NCBI RefSeq assembly: GCF_900105515.1
Contig: NZ_FNSY01000001.1
Span: 3,906,001-3,970,000 of the forward strand
Direction: 5' to 3'
DNA: 64,000 nucleotides
Origin: Streptomyces sp. 2131.1
GTDB taxonomy: Bacteria > Actinomycetota > Actinomycetes > Streptomycetales > Streptomycetaceae
In this document: piece by piece, positions 50,948-59,515 of the stretch
Numbering within the stretch: position 1 is the first letter of the stretch
Layout of the letters: the number at the start of each line of letters is the position of its first letter
Position numbers and translations under genes: made by a program
The notes under the pieces: model-generated
The model's input: only the letters and a program-made list of their open reading frames with translations
What the model was told of the DNA's origin: nothing
Databases searched by the model: none

Positions 50948-51085
50948 CGCTTCCCGTGGTTCCGCGTGAGATTCCTGGAGTCCGGCGGCCGGGGCCCTGC
51001 GGACGATGTGCGACCTCTAGGACGAGCCTTCCGGGCCGCGGGTTCACCGCTGCCCGGAAATTTCCTGACAGAAAGTTCACCGGTC

Positions 51086-52207
51086 ATGGGCCTTACGGGC
51101 AAGCCACTGCTGATCCTCGCGATCGCGCTGGCCGTCGTGCTGTTCACCGTCACCGTCTGGTGCTGGCCGAGGCTCGCCCGGCGCGGCGTGCCGGCGGTCC
51201 TCGGCCGGGTGGGCATGCTGCTCGCGACCCAGGTGGCGGTGTTCGCCACGGTCGCCCTGCTCGCCAACAACAGCTTCCTGTTCTACGGCTCCTGGGCGGA
51301 CCTGTTCGGCCGCAAGCAGGACATGGGCGTGGTGACCGACCACGCTGCCGGGACGCTGGCCGCGAAGAACATCGTGCGGGTGGGGACGCAGCGCCCGGAC
51401 GTGCCGGGCGGTGCGCTGCCGAGGGTGGGCGGCCGGATCGACAAGGTCGTGATCGCGGGCAAGCGCTCGGGCATCGAGAGTTCGGCGTACGTGTACTTGC
51501 CGCCGGAGTACTTCCAGCCGGCGTTCGCCCACCGCAAGTTCCCGGCGGCGGTGGTGCTCACCGGCTACCCGGGCACCGCGGAGAACCTCATCAAGGGGCT
51601 GGCCTATCCGCGTACGGCGCTCGACCGGGTGAAGGCGGGACGGGCGCAGCCCATGGTCCTGGTGATGCTGCGTCCGACCGTGGCGCCGCCCCGGGACACG
51701 GAGTGCGTGGACATAAAGGGCGGCCCGCAGACGGAGACGTTCTTCGCCGATGACCTGCCCAGGGCGGTCTCGGCCGGCTACCGGGTCGGCAAGCACGCCC
51801 GCAACTGGGGCATCATCGGCAACTCGACCGGCGGGTACTGCGCGCTGAAGATCGGGCTGCACCACCCGGAGAGGTTCACCGCGAGCGTGGGGCTCTCCGC
51901 GTACTACAAGGCGGCCGAGGACCCGACGACGGGCGACCTCTTCCACGGCGACCAGTCGGCCCGGCACCGCGCGGACCTGCTGTGGAGCCTGGACAACCGG
52001 CCGCAGCCGGACTCCTCGTTCCTGGTCACGAGCTCCCGCCACGGCGAGTCGAACTACGCCGACACGCGGAAGTTCGTCGCCAAGGTGAAGCAGCCGGCAC
52101 AGGTCTCCTCGATCGTGCTGGACAGCGGCGGCCACAACTTCAACACGTGGCGCCGGGAGATTCCGGCGGCGCTGGAATGGCTGAGCAGCCGGCTGAGCGA
52201 GAACTGA
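51086..52207 (+). CDS. Membrane-anchored alpha/beta-hydrolase (esterase D/antigen 85-like)
   Basis: The 373-residue protein has two N-terminal membrane helices (LLILAIALAVVLFTVTVW and LLATQVAVFATVALLA) and an extracytoplasmic esterase domain. The nucleophile elbow is GNSTGGYCALKIGL, an Asp follows, and the catalytic His is in SGGHNFNTWRREIPAALEWL. The domain resembles the antigen 85/S-formylglutathione hydrolase group. ATG 51086 fits the anchor; an ATG at 50966 reads into an unlikely segment. Its divergent neighbour is an MprF-like lipid-modifying protein, so a lipid or cell-wall substrate is plausible. Confidence 0.85.
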   Translation: MGLTGKPLLILAIALAVVLFTVTVWCWPRLARRGVPAVLGRVGMLLATQVAVFATVALLANNSFLFYGSWADLFGRKQDMGVVTDHAAGTLAAKNIVRVGTQRPDVPGGALPRVGGRIDKVVIAGKRSGIESSAYVYLPPEYFQPAFAHRKFPAAVVLTGYPGTAENLIKGLAYPRTALDRVKAGRAQPMVLVMLRPTVAPPRDTECVDIKGGPQTETFFADDLPRAVSAGYRVGKHARNWGIIGNSTGGYCALKIGLHHPERFTASVGLSAYYKAAEDPTTGDLFHGDQSARHRADLLWSLDNRPQPDSSFLVTSSRHGESNYADTRKFVAKVKQPAQVSSIVLDSGGHNFNTWRREIPAALEWLSSRLSEN

Positions 52208-52226
52208 GCGGACCCCCTCGGCCCGT

Positions 52227-53414
52227 TCAGCCCGCCGCCGTCTCCGCCACGCCGGTGACGCTCTCGACCTTCACCTCCGCGCGCGGTACCGCGCGGCCGT
52301 CCGCGCCGACCGAGCGGCGCAGCGCCTCGTGGAGGCGGGCCGGGGTGAGCACGCCCAGGAAGCGGCCCTCGCCCGCCTCGTCGATGACGGCGATCCAGCC
52401 GGCGTCGTGCTGGAGCATGGTGGCGAATGCCTGTTTGAGCGGGGCGCCGAGGGGAAGCCACGCCTCCATCCGGCGGGCGTGGTCGCGGACGGTGCCCTTG
52501 GAGCCCGTACGCGTGTCGTCGGCGGCGATCCAGCCGTGCAGGTGCTCGTCGCCGTCCAGGACGACGGCCCAGCGGGCGCCCTCGGCGCGGAGGCGCTCGG
52601 TCGCGGCGGCCAGCGGGTCGTCGAGGTGGACGACCGGAGGGTGGTCGAGGTCGCTCTCCTCGACGGGGGTGACGGAGAGTCGCTTCAGGCCCCGGTCGGC
52701 GCCGACGAAGTCCGCGACGTAGCCGGTGGCGGGGGCGCCGAGCACGGTCGCCGGGGTGTCGAACTGCTCGATCGCGCCCTGCCCGTAGACGGCGATGCGG
52801 TCGCCGAGGCGGACCGCTTCCTCGATGTCGTGGGTGACGAACAGCACGGTTTTGCGGACCTGCTCCTGGAGCTTCAGGAATTCGTTCTGGAGGTGCTCGC
52901 GCACCACGGGGTCCACCGCGCCGAAAGGTTCGTCCATCAGCAGGACCGGCGGGTCGGCCGCCAGTGCCCTTGCCACGCCGACGCGTTGGCGCTGGCCGCC
53001 GGAGAGCTGCTCGGGATAGCGGTCGCCATAAACGGAAGGATCGAGTCCGACCAGATCGAGGAGTTCGGCCGCCCGGGCGCGGCCCTTTCCGCGTTTCCAC
53101 CCGAGGAGATGGGGAACGGTGGCGGTGTTCTCCAGGACCGTCCGGTGCGGGAAGAGGCCCACTTGCTGGATCACATAGCCGATGCGGCGGCGCAGCCGGA
53201 CGGGGTCGATGGCGGATATGTCGTCCCCGTCGAGGAATATCCGGCCCTCGGTCGGTTCGATCAGCCGGTTCACCATCTTCATGGTGGTCGTCTTGCCGCA
53301 GCCCGACGGTCCGACGAGCGTGACCAGTTCACCCTCGGCGACCTCGAAGGAAAGGTCGTCGACGGCGGTGGTGCCGTCCGCATACCGCTTGGTGACGTGC
53401 TCGAAACGGATCAT
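52227..53414 (-). CDS. Glycine betaine/osmoprotectant ABC transporter ATPase with CBS domains
   Basis: The 395-residue ATPase has Walker A GPSGCGKTT, the signature LSGGQRQRVGVARAL, Walker B LLMDEPFGAVDP and VTHDIEEAVRLGD. A C-terminal pair of CBS-type segments (about 255-375) fits OpuCA-class proteins, where they sense ionic strength. ATG 53414 (MIRFEHVTKRYADG) was chosen over 53465. It is divergent from two permease genes and a binding-protein gene that complete the importer. Confidence 0.93.
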   Translation of the reverse strand: MIRFEHVTKRYADGTTAVDDLSFEVAEGELVTLVGPSGCGKTTTMKMVNRLIEPTEGRIFLDGDDISAIDPVRLRRRIGYVIQQVGLFPHRTVLENTATVPHLLGWKRGKGRARAAELLDLVGLDPSVYGDRYPEQLSGGQRQRVGVARALAADPPVLLMDEPFGAVDPVVREHLQNEFLKLQEQVRKTVLFVTHDIEEAVRLGDRIAVYGQGAIEQFDTPATVLGAPATGYVADFVGADRGLKRLSVTPVEESDLDHPPVVHLDDPLAAATERLRAEGARWAVVLDGDEHLHGWIAADDTRTGSKGTVRDHARRMEAWLPLGAPLKQAFATMLQHDAGWIAVIDEAGEGRFLGVLTPARLHEALRRSVGADGRAVPRAEVKVESVTGVAETAAG

Positions 53415-53545
53415 GGTTCCCCATTGTCGCGGGTGTTCTGTGAAGGACATGTTGCTGGAATACAACGTCTCCGGCGATTGTCAGTGGTCGAGGATAGGCT
53501 CGCCGGACATCAGTACGAGAAGGCGAACGGGAGGTGGGGGGACGG

Positions 53546-54247
53546 ATGGCCGGACAGAACTGCCTGGTGACGAACGACTGGATCTGCGGGGAGTATCTCC
53601 GTTCCCGCAGCCAGGAGTTGACGGACGCGACCGTCCAGCACATCTGGATCACCGCCGTCTCGGTCGCGATCGGAGTGGCTGTCGCCTTCCCGCTGGCACT
53701 CCTCGCACGCCGCGGCCGGCATTTCGCCGGACCGGTCCTCGGGCTGACGACGGTGCTCTACACCGTGCCCTCGCTCGCGATGTTCTCGCTGCTGCTGCCC
53801 CTGTTCGGGCTCTCCGCGGCGCTGGTGGTCACCGGTCTCGTGCTGTATTCACTGACCATCCTCGTACGCAACATCCTGGCGGGCCTGGAAGCGGTCCCCG
53901 AGGAGGCCAAGGAGGCCGCGCACGGCATGGGGTACGGGCCGGCCCGCCTGCTGTGGGAGGTCGAACTGCCGCTCGCGCTGCCCGCGCTGATGGCGGGGAT
54001 ACGGATCGCCACGGTGTCCACGATCGCGCTCACCACGGTCGGGTCGATCGTAGGACGGGGCGGTCTCGGCAATCTCATCGAGGACGCGCTGCCCAGCTTC
54101 TTCAAGGCCCAGGTGCTGGCCGCCTCGGTGCTCTGCGTGCTGCTCGCGGTCGTCGCGGACCTGCTGCTGCTCGGACTGCAACGGCTGCTGACGCCCTGGA
54201 CGCGGATACGCGCCGCGCACGGCCCGGCCGAGGCGGAGGCGGTCTGA
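53546..54247 (+). CDS. Osmoprotectant ABC transporter permease
   Basis: The 233-residue permease has the BPD-transport domain with the EAA-type loop EAAHGMGYGPARLLWEVELP and the following ALPALMAGIRIATVSTIALT, with about six membrane helices. A GAGGTGGGGGGA sequence precedes the ATG. One base separates its stop from the second permease gene. Confidence 0.92.
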   Translation: MAGQNCLVTNDWICGEYLRSRSQELTDATVQHIWITAVSVAIGVAVAFPLALLARRGRHFAGPVLGLTTVLYTVPSLAMFSLLLPLFGLSAALVVTGLVLYSLTILVRNILAGLEAVPEEAKEAAHGMGYGPARLLWEVELPLALPALMAGIRIATVSTIALTTVGSIVGRGGLGNLIEDALPSFFKAQVLAASVLCVLLAVVADLLLLGLQRLLTPWTRIRAAHGPAEAEAV

Positions 54248-54248
54248 C

Positions 54249-54923
54249 ATGGGGGTTCTCGGGGACGCCTGGACCTGGCTCACCACCGGTGCCAACTGGT
54301 CCGGGGAGAGCGGGGTCGGCCACCGGCTCGGCGAGCACCTGTACGTGAGCGGTGTGGCGCTCGCCCTGTCCTGCGGCATCGCCCTGCCCGTCGCGCTGTA
54401 CCTGGGCCACATCAGGAAGGGCGGCGCGCTCGCGGTCAACCTGGCCAACGTCGGCCGGGCGGTCCCCGTCTTCGCGGTGCTGGCCCTCTTCATGGTCTCG
54501 CCCCTGCGCAACGCGGGCTACATACCCACGATCACCGCCCTGGTGCTGTTCGCCGTGCCGCCGCTGCTCACCAACGCCTACGTCGGGATGACCGAGGTGG
54601 ACCGTTCGGTGACGGAGGCCGCGCGCGGGATGGGCATGTCGGGCGGCCAGCTCTTCCTGCGCGTCGAGCTCCCGCTGGCGTACCCGCTGATCATGACCGG
54701 GCTGCGGTCGGCCGCGGTCCAGGTCGTGGCCACGGCGACGATCGCGGCCATGGTCGGCCAGGGCGGCCTCGGCCGCATCATCACGGCGGGTTTCAACACG
54801 TACGACACCGCGCAGGTGGTGGCGGGGGCGCTGCTCGTGGCCGTGCTCGCGCTGCTGGTGGAGACGGTCCTGGTGGCCCTCGACCGCCTGCTGTCCCCGC
54901 TGCGCCGCCGCCGGCCCGCGTAG
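54249..54923 (+). CDS. Osmoprotectant ABC transporter permease (second subunit)
   Basis: The 224-residue permease resembles its upstream neighbour in layout, with EAARGMGMSGGQLFLRVELP as the ATPase-contact loop and GQGGLGRIITAGFNTYDTAQ near the end. Two different permeases with one CBS-bearing ATPase and one binding protein match the OpuC/OsmU arrangement. Confidence 0.92.
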   Translation: MGVLGDAWTWLTTGANWSGESGVGHRLGEHLYVSGVALALSCGIALPVALYLGHIRKGGALAVNLANVGRAVPVFAVLALFMVSPLRNAGYIPTITALVLFAVPPLLTNAYVGMTEVDRSVTEAARGMGMSGGQLFLRVELPLAYPLIMTGLRSAAVQVVATATIAAMVGQGGLGRIITAGFNTYDTAQVVAGALLVAVLALLVETVLVALDRLLSPLRRRRPA

Positions 54924-55021
54924 GACGCCTCCCGAGAAGTATTGGCTCGCCCCACCCGTAAATCCTGTCGCATACGCACCACTTGTCGCATACGGCCTCG
55001 CCGCCGTGGACGGAGAAGAAC

Positions 55022-55999
55022 ATGACCAGCACCTCACGCATGGCCGGCGCCGTCATCGGCATCCTCGCGCTGGCGGGCTCGCTCGCCGCGTGCGGCGGAG
55101 ACAGCCTGGAGAAGGACAAGGGCGCCCCGGCCGGGGGCGGGGACTCGGGCAAGAAGGGTTCGCTCGTCGTCGGCGCCGCCGCCTTCACCGAGTCCAAGGT
55201 GCTCGCCGAGCTGTACGCGCAGATCCTCGGGGACGCCGGATACAGCACCTCGGTCACCACCGTGAAGAACCGCGAACTCTACGAACCCTCGCTGGAGAAG
55301 GGCGAGATCGACGTCGTACCGGAATACGCGGCGACCATCGCGGAATTCCTCAACGCCAAGGTGAACGGCGCGAAGGCCGCCGAGTCGAAGCCGGTCGCCT
55401 CGGGCGACACCGCCGCCACCGTGGCCGCCCTGAAGAAGCTCGCCGAGCCGCGCGGACTGAAGGTGCTTCCGGCGGGGAAGGCCGTCGACCAGAACGCCTT
55501 CGCGGTGACCAAGGAATTCGCCGACAAGCACAAGCTGAAGACCCTTTCGGATCTCGGCGCGGCGAAGATCGGCGTCAAGGTCGCGGCGGGCGACGAGTGC
55601 GAGGTGCGGCCCTTCTGCGCGCCCGGGCTGAAGAAGACGTACGGCATCGACGTCACCGGAATCGACCCCAAGGGCGTCGGCACCCCGCAGTCCAAGCAGG
55701 CGGTGAAGGACGGCAAGGACCAGCTCGTTCTCACCACGACCACCGACGCCGTGCTGGACACCTACGACCTGGTGTTCCTCGACGACGACAAGAAGCTCCA
55801 GAACGCGGACAACGTGCTGCCGGTTCTCAACGCGAAGGACGCCGGTGCCCAGGACATAGCCGACGCACTCGGCAAGCTCACCGGCGCGCTCACCACCGAC
55901 GACCTCGCCCAACTCAACCGCAAGGTCGACGCGGAGCGCGCCAAGCCGGCCGATGTGGCCCGCGAATATCTGCAGTCGAAGGGGCTGATCAAGAAGTAG
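55022..55999 (+). CDS. Osmoprotectant-binding lipoprotein
   Basis: The 325-residue solute-binding protein has a lipoprotein signal (IGILALAGSLAAC, lipobox LAAC) and an OpuAC-type domain with VGAAAFTESKVLAELYAQIL, KGEIDVVPEYAATIAEFLN and a C-terminal LTTDDLAQLNRKVDAE. It would deliver betaine- or choline-like compounds to the two permeases. GAAGAAC precedes the ATG at 55022. Confidence 0.93.
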   Translation: MTSTSRMAGAVIGILALAGSLAACGGDSLEKDKGAPAGGGDSGKKGSLVVGAAAFTESKVLAELYAQILGDAGYSTSVTTVKNRELYEPSLEKGEIDVVPEYAATIAEFLNAKVNGAKAAESKPVASGDTAATVAALKKLAEPRGLKVLPAGKAVDQNAFAVTKEFADKHKLKTLSDLGAAKIGVKVAAGDECEVRPFCAPGLKKTYGIDVTGIDPKGVGTPQSKQAVKDGKDQLVLTTTTDAVLDTYDLVFLDDDKKLQNADNVLPVLNAKDAGAQDIADALGKLTGALTTDDLAQLNRKVDAERAKPADVAREYLQSKGLIKK

Positions 56000-56035
56000 A
56001 AAGGCCCCCGGGGAAGCGCCCGGGGAAGGAGTCGC

Positions 56036-56082
56036 GGGAGCCGCCGGGTAACTTGCCGGGCACAGATTGCCGGGCGGCTCCC
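56036..56082 (+). terminator. Hairpin after the osmoprotectant operon
   Basis: GGGAGCCGCC (56036-56045) pairs with GGCGGCTCCC (56073-56082) over 10 bp around a 27-nt interior, 36 bases after the binding-protein stop. The interior repeats TTGCCGGGC-like sequence. It also lies 34 bases before the next gene. Confidence 0.5.
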
Positions 56083-56115
56083 CAAGTACGCCGCGCACAC
56101 GGTAAATTTCGGGCC

Positions 56116-57153
56116 ATGCCACGTGGACGCCATCGCCATTCGCCACCACTGCACAGAATCCTTCCGCCTTCGGCAGTCGCCGGGGCAGCGGTCGTCTGTG
56201 CCGCGGGAGCCTGGCTGCTGACCGAGCCCATGGTCCTGCGCACCCTGGTCGCCGCGGCAGCGGCCGCCGCCGTCACCGGCGCGGTCCTGATGCGCAGCTG
56301 GGACCGCGAGGCGGGCCGCCGCGTCGCCGAGCTGACGCGCGCCCGCGCCAGTGACGAGTGGCGTGCCGAGGAACGCGTGGCGGAGCTCGAAGCGGACCTG
56401 GAGGAGGCGCGCGAGATCCGCGCCCGCCTGGAGACGAAGCTGCGCCGCAAGCGGGTCGAGCTGGCCGGACTGCGCGGCGAACACGCGGCGCTGCTGCGGC
56501 GGTACGCCAACGCGGAGACCGAGCGCGCCAGCGTCCTGGAGAGCCGGCGTCAGCTCGCGATCGAGGCGTCCGAGCCCGCCCGCGAACTGCCTGCCGCCCG
56601 CTCCACCCCCACGCCCGACGCGTACGCCCGCGCCGCCCGCGCGCTGGCCGACCTCCCGCGCAACGCGGCGCTCCAGAAGGCCCGCCGCATCGCCGACGAC
56701 GCCCGGCAGCGGGACCTCGCGGAGCGCGCCCGGGAGACGGACGAGCGCCGGGGGAAGCACGCGGCGGCCGAGCCGTCCGGGCCCGGCACCGGCGATGACC
56801 GCCGTCCGTCCGCCGCCCTGCCCGCGACCAGGCCCGCCGCCCAGGCGCCCGCCACGCGCCCGGTCCCGGCCGCCAGCGCGGTCGTCCCGTACGCGGCGGC
56901 CCGACGGCACCTGGTGCCGCAGGGCAGCTTCGACTTCTTCGGTACGCAGAAGGCCGCGCCCGCCGCGATCGAGCGGGCCGCGATCGAATCCGTGCAGAAC
57001 GAGGACCTGGCCGACGTGGTGGGCGAGGAGGCGCTGGCCGAGCACCGCTCGGACGCCTCGCAGGAGCGTGCCGTCGGCAAGGTCATCGACCTCACCGCGC
57101 ACGACGAGACGGAGCAGCTCGACGTGGCGGAGCTGCGCAGCGCCATTTCGTAG
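56116..57153 (+). CDS. Membrane-anchored coiled-coil protein of unknown function
   Basis: I do not recognise a family. The 345-residue product has two adjacent hydrophobic helices (about 18-36 and 40-58) followed by a charged coiled coil (about 65-150, with VAELEADLEEAREIRARLE heptads). A Pro/Ala-rich disordered stretch (about 155-265) precedes a short conserved-looking end (GSFDFFGTQKA, then VGKVIDLTAHDETEQLDVAE). A TAAATT (56103-56108) ends seven bases before the ATG, suggesting a leaderless mRNA. A scaffold or cell-envelope role is only a guess. Confidence 0.75.
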   Translation: MPRGRHRHSPPLHRILPPSAVAGAAVVCAAGAWLLTEPMVLRTLVAAAAAAAVTGAVLMRSWDREAGRRVAELTRARASDEWRAEERVAELEADLEEAREIRARLETKLRRKRVELAGLRGEHAALLRRYANAETERASVLESRRQLAIEASEPARELPAARSTPTPDAYARAARALADLPRNAALQKARRIADDARQRDLAERARETDERRGKHAAAEPSGPGTGDDRRPSAALPATRPAAQAPATRPVPAASAVVPYAAARRHLVPQGSFDFFGTQKAAPAAIERAAIESVQNEDLADVVGEEALAEHRSDASQERAVGKVIDLTAHDETEQLDVAELRSAIS

Positions 57154-57186
57154 CGCCCACGGCAGCGGCGTACGGCACGAGGCAGC

Positions 57187-57225
57187 GCGAAGGCCGCCAC
57201 CCGGACTCCGGGCGGCGGCCTTCGC
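57187..57225. terminator. Bidirectional hairpin between coiled-coil gene and nuoD paralogue
   Basis: GCGAAGGCCGCC-A-CCCGG (57187-57204) and its partner (57208-57225) pair over 17 bp with one A-C mismatch around an ACT loop. It lies between convergent genes. Confidence 0.8.
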
Positions 57226-57240
57226 GTCGTTCCGGCCCGC

Positions 57241-58383
57241 CTACTTGTCGATGTCGCCGACGACGAAGAACAAGGAGCCCAGGATCGCCACCATGTCCGC
57301 GACCAGCGTCCCCGGCAGCAGTTCGGTGAGCGCCTGGATGTTGTTGAACGACGCCGAGCGCAGCTTCAGCCGGTACGGGGTCTTCTCGCCCTTGGACACC
57401 AGGTAGTAGCCGTTGACGCCGAGCGGGTTCTCGGTCCACGCGTAGGTGTGGCCCTCGGGGGCCTTGAGGACCTTGGGCAGCCGCTGGTTGACGGGCCCCG
57501 GCGCGAGGCCGGCCATCCGGTCCAGGCAGGCGTCCGCGAGGTCCAGGGCGTTGTGCGTCTGCTCCAGCAGGCACTCGAACCGGGCCAGGCAGTCGCCCTC
57601 GGTCCGGGTGACGACCTTCAGGGTGTCCCGCAGCTCCCCGTACGCGAGATACGGCTCGTCGCGCCGCAGGTCGAAGTCGACGCCCGAGGCGCGCGCGATC
57701 GGCCCCGACACCCCGTACGCGTGCACCGCTTCGGCCGACAGCACGCCGACGCCCCGGGTGCGGGCCCGGAAGATCTCGTTGCCGAGCACGAGTCCGTCGT
57801 ACACGTCCATCCGGGAGCGGACCGAGGCGACGGCGTCCCGGGCGCGGCCGAGCCAGCCGGCCGGCAGGTCCTCCTTGAGGCCGCCCACCCGGTTGAACAT
57901 GTAGTGCATGCGGCCGCCGGAGACCTCCTCCATCACGGCCTGGAGTTCCTCGCGCTCGCGGAACGCGTGGAACACCGGGGTGATCCCGCCCAGTTCGAGC
58001 GGGTACGAGCCGAGGAACATCAGGTGGTTGAGGACACGGTTCAGCTCGGCGAGCAGGGTGCGGGTCCAGACGGCGCGCTCGGGGACCTCCATGCCGAGCA
58101 TGCGCTCGACGGCCATCACGACGCCCAGCTCGTTGGAGAACGCGGAGAGCCAGTCGTGGCGGTTGGCGAGCATGATGATCTGGCGGTAGTCGCGGGCCTC
58201 GAACAGCTTCTCCGCGCCGCGGTGCATGTAGCCGACGACCGGTTCGGCGTGCTGGACGCGTTCGCCGTCCAGGACGATGCGGAGTCGGAGCACGCCGTGG
58301 GTGGAGGGGTGCTGGGGGCCGATGTTGAGCACCATGTCGGTGCTCTCGGCCGCGCCGCCGATGCCGATGGTCGTCTCCGTCAT
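57241..58383 (-). CDS. Orphan NuoD-type (49-kDa) complex I subunit paralogue
   Basis: The 380-residue protein is a full-length NuoD homologue: MVLNIGPQHPSTHGVLRLRI, VVGYMHRGAEKLFEARDYRQ, LNHLMFLGSYPLELGG, and the C-terminal GSLFFVVGDIDK. No other nuo gene is in the window, so it is separate from the main complex I operon. At the quinone site, the canonical R-L-D-Y motif reads R-H-D-W (Arg75-Trp78), so the quinone-binding Tyr is Trp, while His29 (STHG) is kept. It lies 56 bases downstream of an NDUFAF7-like methyltransferase gene. Whether it joins complex I, another hydrogenase-like complex or acts alone is unknown. Confidence 0.9.
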   Translation of the reverse strand: MTETTIGIGGAAESTDMVLNIGPQHPSTHGVLRLRIVLDGERVQHAEPVVGYMHRGAEKLFEARDYRQIIMLANRHDWLSAFSNELGVVMAVERMLGMEVPERAVWTRTLLAELNRVLNHLMFLGSYPLELGGITPVFHAFREREELQAVMEEVSGGRMHYMFNRVGGLKEDLPAGWLGRARDAVASVRSRMDVYDGLVLGNEIFRARTRGVGVLSAEAVHAYGVSGPIARASGVDFDLRRDEPYLAYGELRDTLKVVTRTEGDCLARFECLLEQTHNALDLADACLDRMAGLAPGPVNQRLPKVLKAPEGHTYAWTENPLGVNGYYLVSKGEKTPYRLKLRSASFNNIQALTELLPGTLVADMVAILGSLFFVVGDIDK

Positions 58384-58439
58384 GGGGCCAGTATTCCTTG
58401 CGCGCCGTTGCCGCGGGGCTCTGCCCCGGACCCCGCTCC

Positions 58440-59420
58440 TCAATCGCCGGAGGGGCTGACCACGTGGCTCAGCCAGCCGAAGTCGCCCAGGCCGCCCCTG
58501 GCCGTCAGTTCCGCCGCCTCGCCCGCCGAGGACAGGGCGCGGACGTACGCGGCCGGGTCCGTCGACGCCAGGGTCAACGGCGGGCGTTCGCCCGTGACGC
58601 CCAGGTCCGCCAGGGCCTCGCGCTGGGTGCGGACGGTCGCGTCCGGGGTGGCCGCCGCACACGCGTCCAGCGCCACGTGGGCCGTCAGGTCGCAGGTGCC
58701 GTCCGGCACGGGCCGGACCTCGCGGCCCGCGCGGAAGCCGGTGAGCGTGCCGAAGGGCGGGCGTTCCCCGCGTACGTGCGTGTAGTCCACCGCCACCGCG
58801 AGCCCCGCGGACAGGGACGCCACCGCGGCCGCCCACGCCTCGTCGCGCGGGCGGCCGATCTCCGCCCGGCTGCCAGGACCCGCCGACGGCCACCAGCGCC
58901 GCAGCCACTCCGCGTCCGCCCCGGTCACCGGGGCGCCCAGCCGCTCCGCGCCGTCACGGGTGCGCACCTCGACGTACCGTTCGACGCCCTCGTCGTCGGT
59001 CTCCGCGACGGGCAGCGGCACGTTGTCCAGCCACTCGTTGGCGAACAGCAGCCCGCGCGCCCCGGGCGGCGGCTCCGCGCACCACTCCACCCGGGGGTCC
59101 AGGCCGTCGGGGCGGGCGGCGAGCTCGACGGCGTACGCGCGCACGGTGAGGTGCGCCCCGCCCTCGGCGGGCAGGGCGGCGAGCACGCCGGTGACCAGCT
59201 CCCCGCGCCCGGCGCCCATGTCGACCAGGTCCACGTCCGCGGTGCCGAGTCCGGCCGCCGTACGGACCAGCAGCCGGGCGACGGCGGCGGCGAAGAGCGG
59301 GGAGGCGTGCACGGAGGTACGGAAGTGGCCCGCGGGGCCCTCGGGGCTCCGGTAGAAGCCCTCGTCACCGTAGAGCGCGGCCTCGGCCGCCTCCTGCCAC
59401 CCGCGCCACTCATCCATCAC
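58440..59420 (-). CDS. NDUFAF7/MidA-family (DUF185) SAM-dependent methyltransferase
   Basis: The 326-residue protein has the DUF185 pattern: FRTSVHASPLFAAAVARLL, the SAM motif VDLVDMGAGRGELVTGVL, and FANEWLDNVPLPV in place of the mitochondrial NEFLDALP. Human NDUFAF7 dimethylates an Arg of NDUFS2, the NuoD homologue, during complex I assembly. The gene is directly upstream of the NuoD paralogue on the same strand, so that protein is the obvious substrate candidate. GTG at 59423 is an alternative start. Confidence 0.88.
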   Translation of the reverse strand: MMDEWRGWQEAAEAALYGDEGFYRSPEGPAGHFRTSVHASPLFAAAVARLLVRTAAGLGTADVDLVDMGAGRGELVTGVLAALPAEGGAHLTVRAYAVELAARPDGLDPRVEWCAEPPPGARGLLFANEWLDNVPLPVAETDDEGVERYVEVRTRDGAERLGAPVTGADAEWLRRWWPSAGPGSRAEIGRPRDEAWAAAVASLSAGLAVAVDYTHVRGERPPFGTLTGFRAGREVRPVPDGTCDLTAHVALDACAAATPDATVRTQREALADLGVTGERPPLTLASTDPAAYVRALSSAGEAAELTARGGLGDFGWLSHVVSPSGD

Positions 59421-59502
59421 GTTTCCCAGTCTCCACCTTGGGGAGTACGGTCCCAGGACCCGGATCGGCCCTTCGGTTGACCCGGCACCCCTCGGCCTTC
59501 TT

Positions 59503-59508
59503 TACGCT
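59503..59508 (+). promoter_or_regulatory. -10 element before the histidine kinase gene
   Basis: TACGCT ends seven bases before the GTG at 59516; TTGACC (59477-59482) lies upstream with a long 20-bp spacing. The transcript is probably leaderless. Confidence 0.45.
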
Positions 59509-59515
59509 GGGTTAC

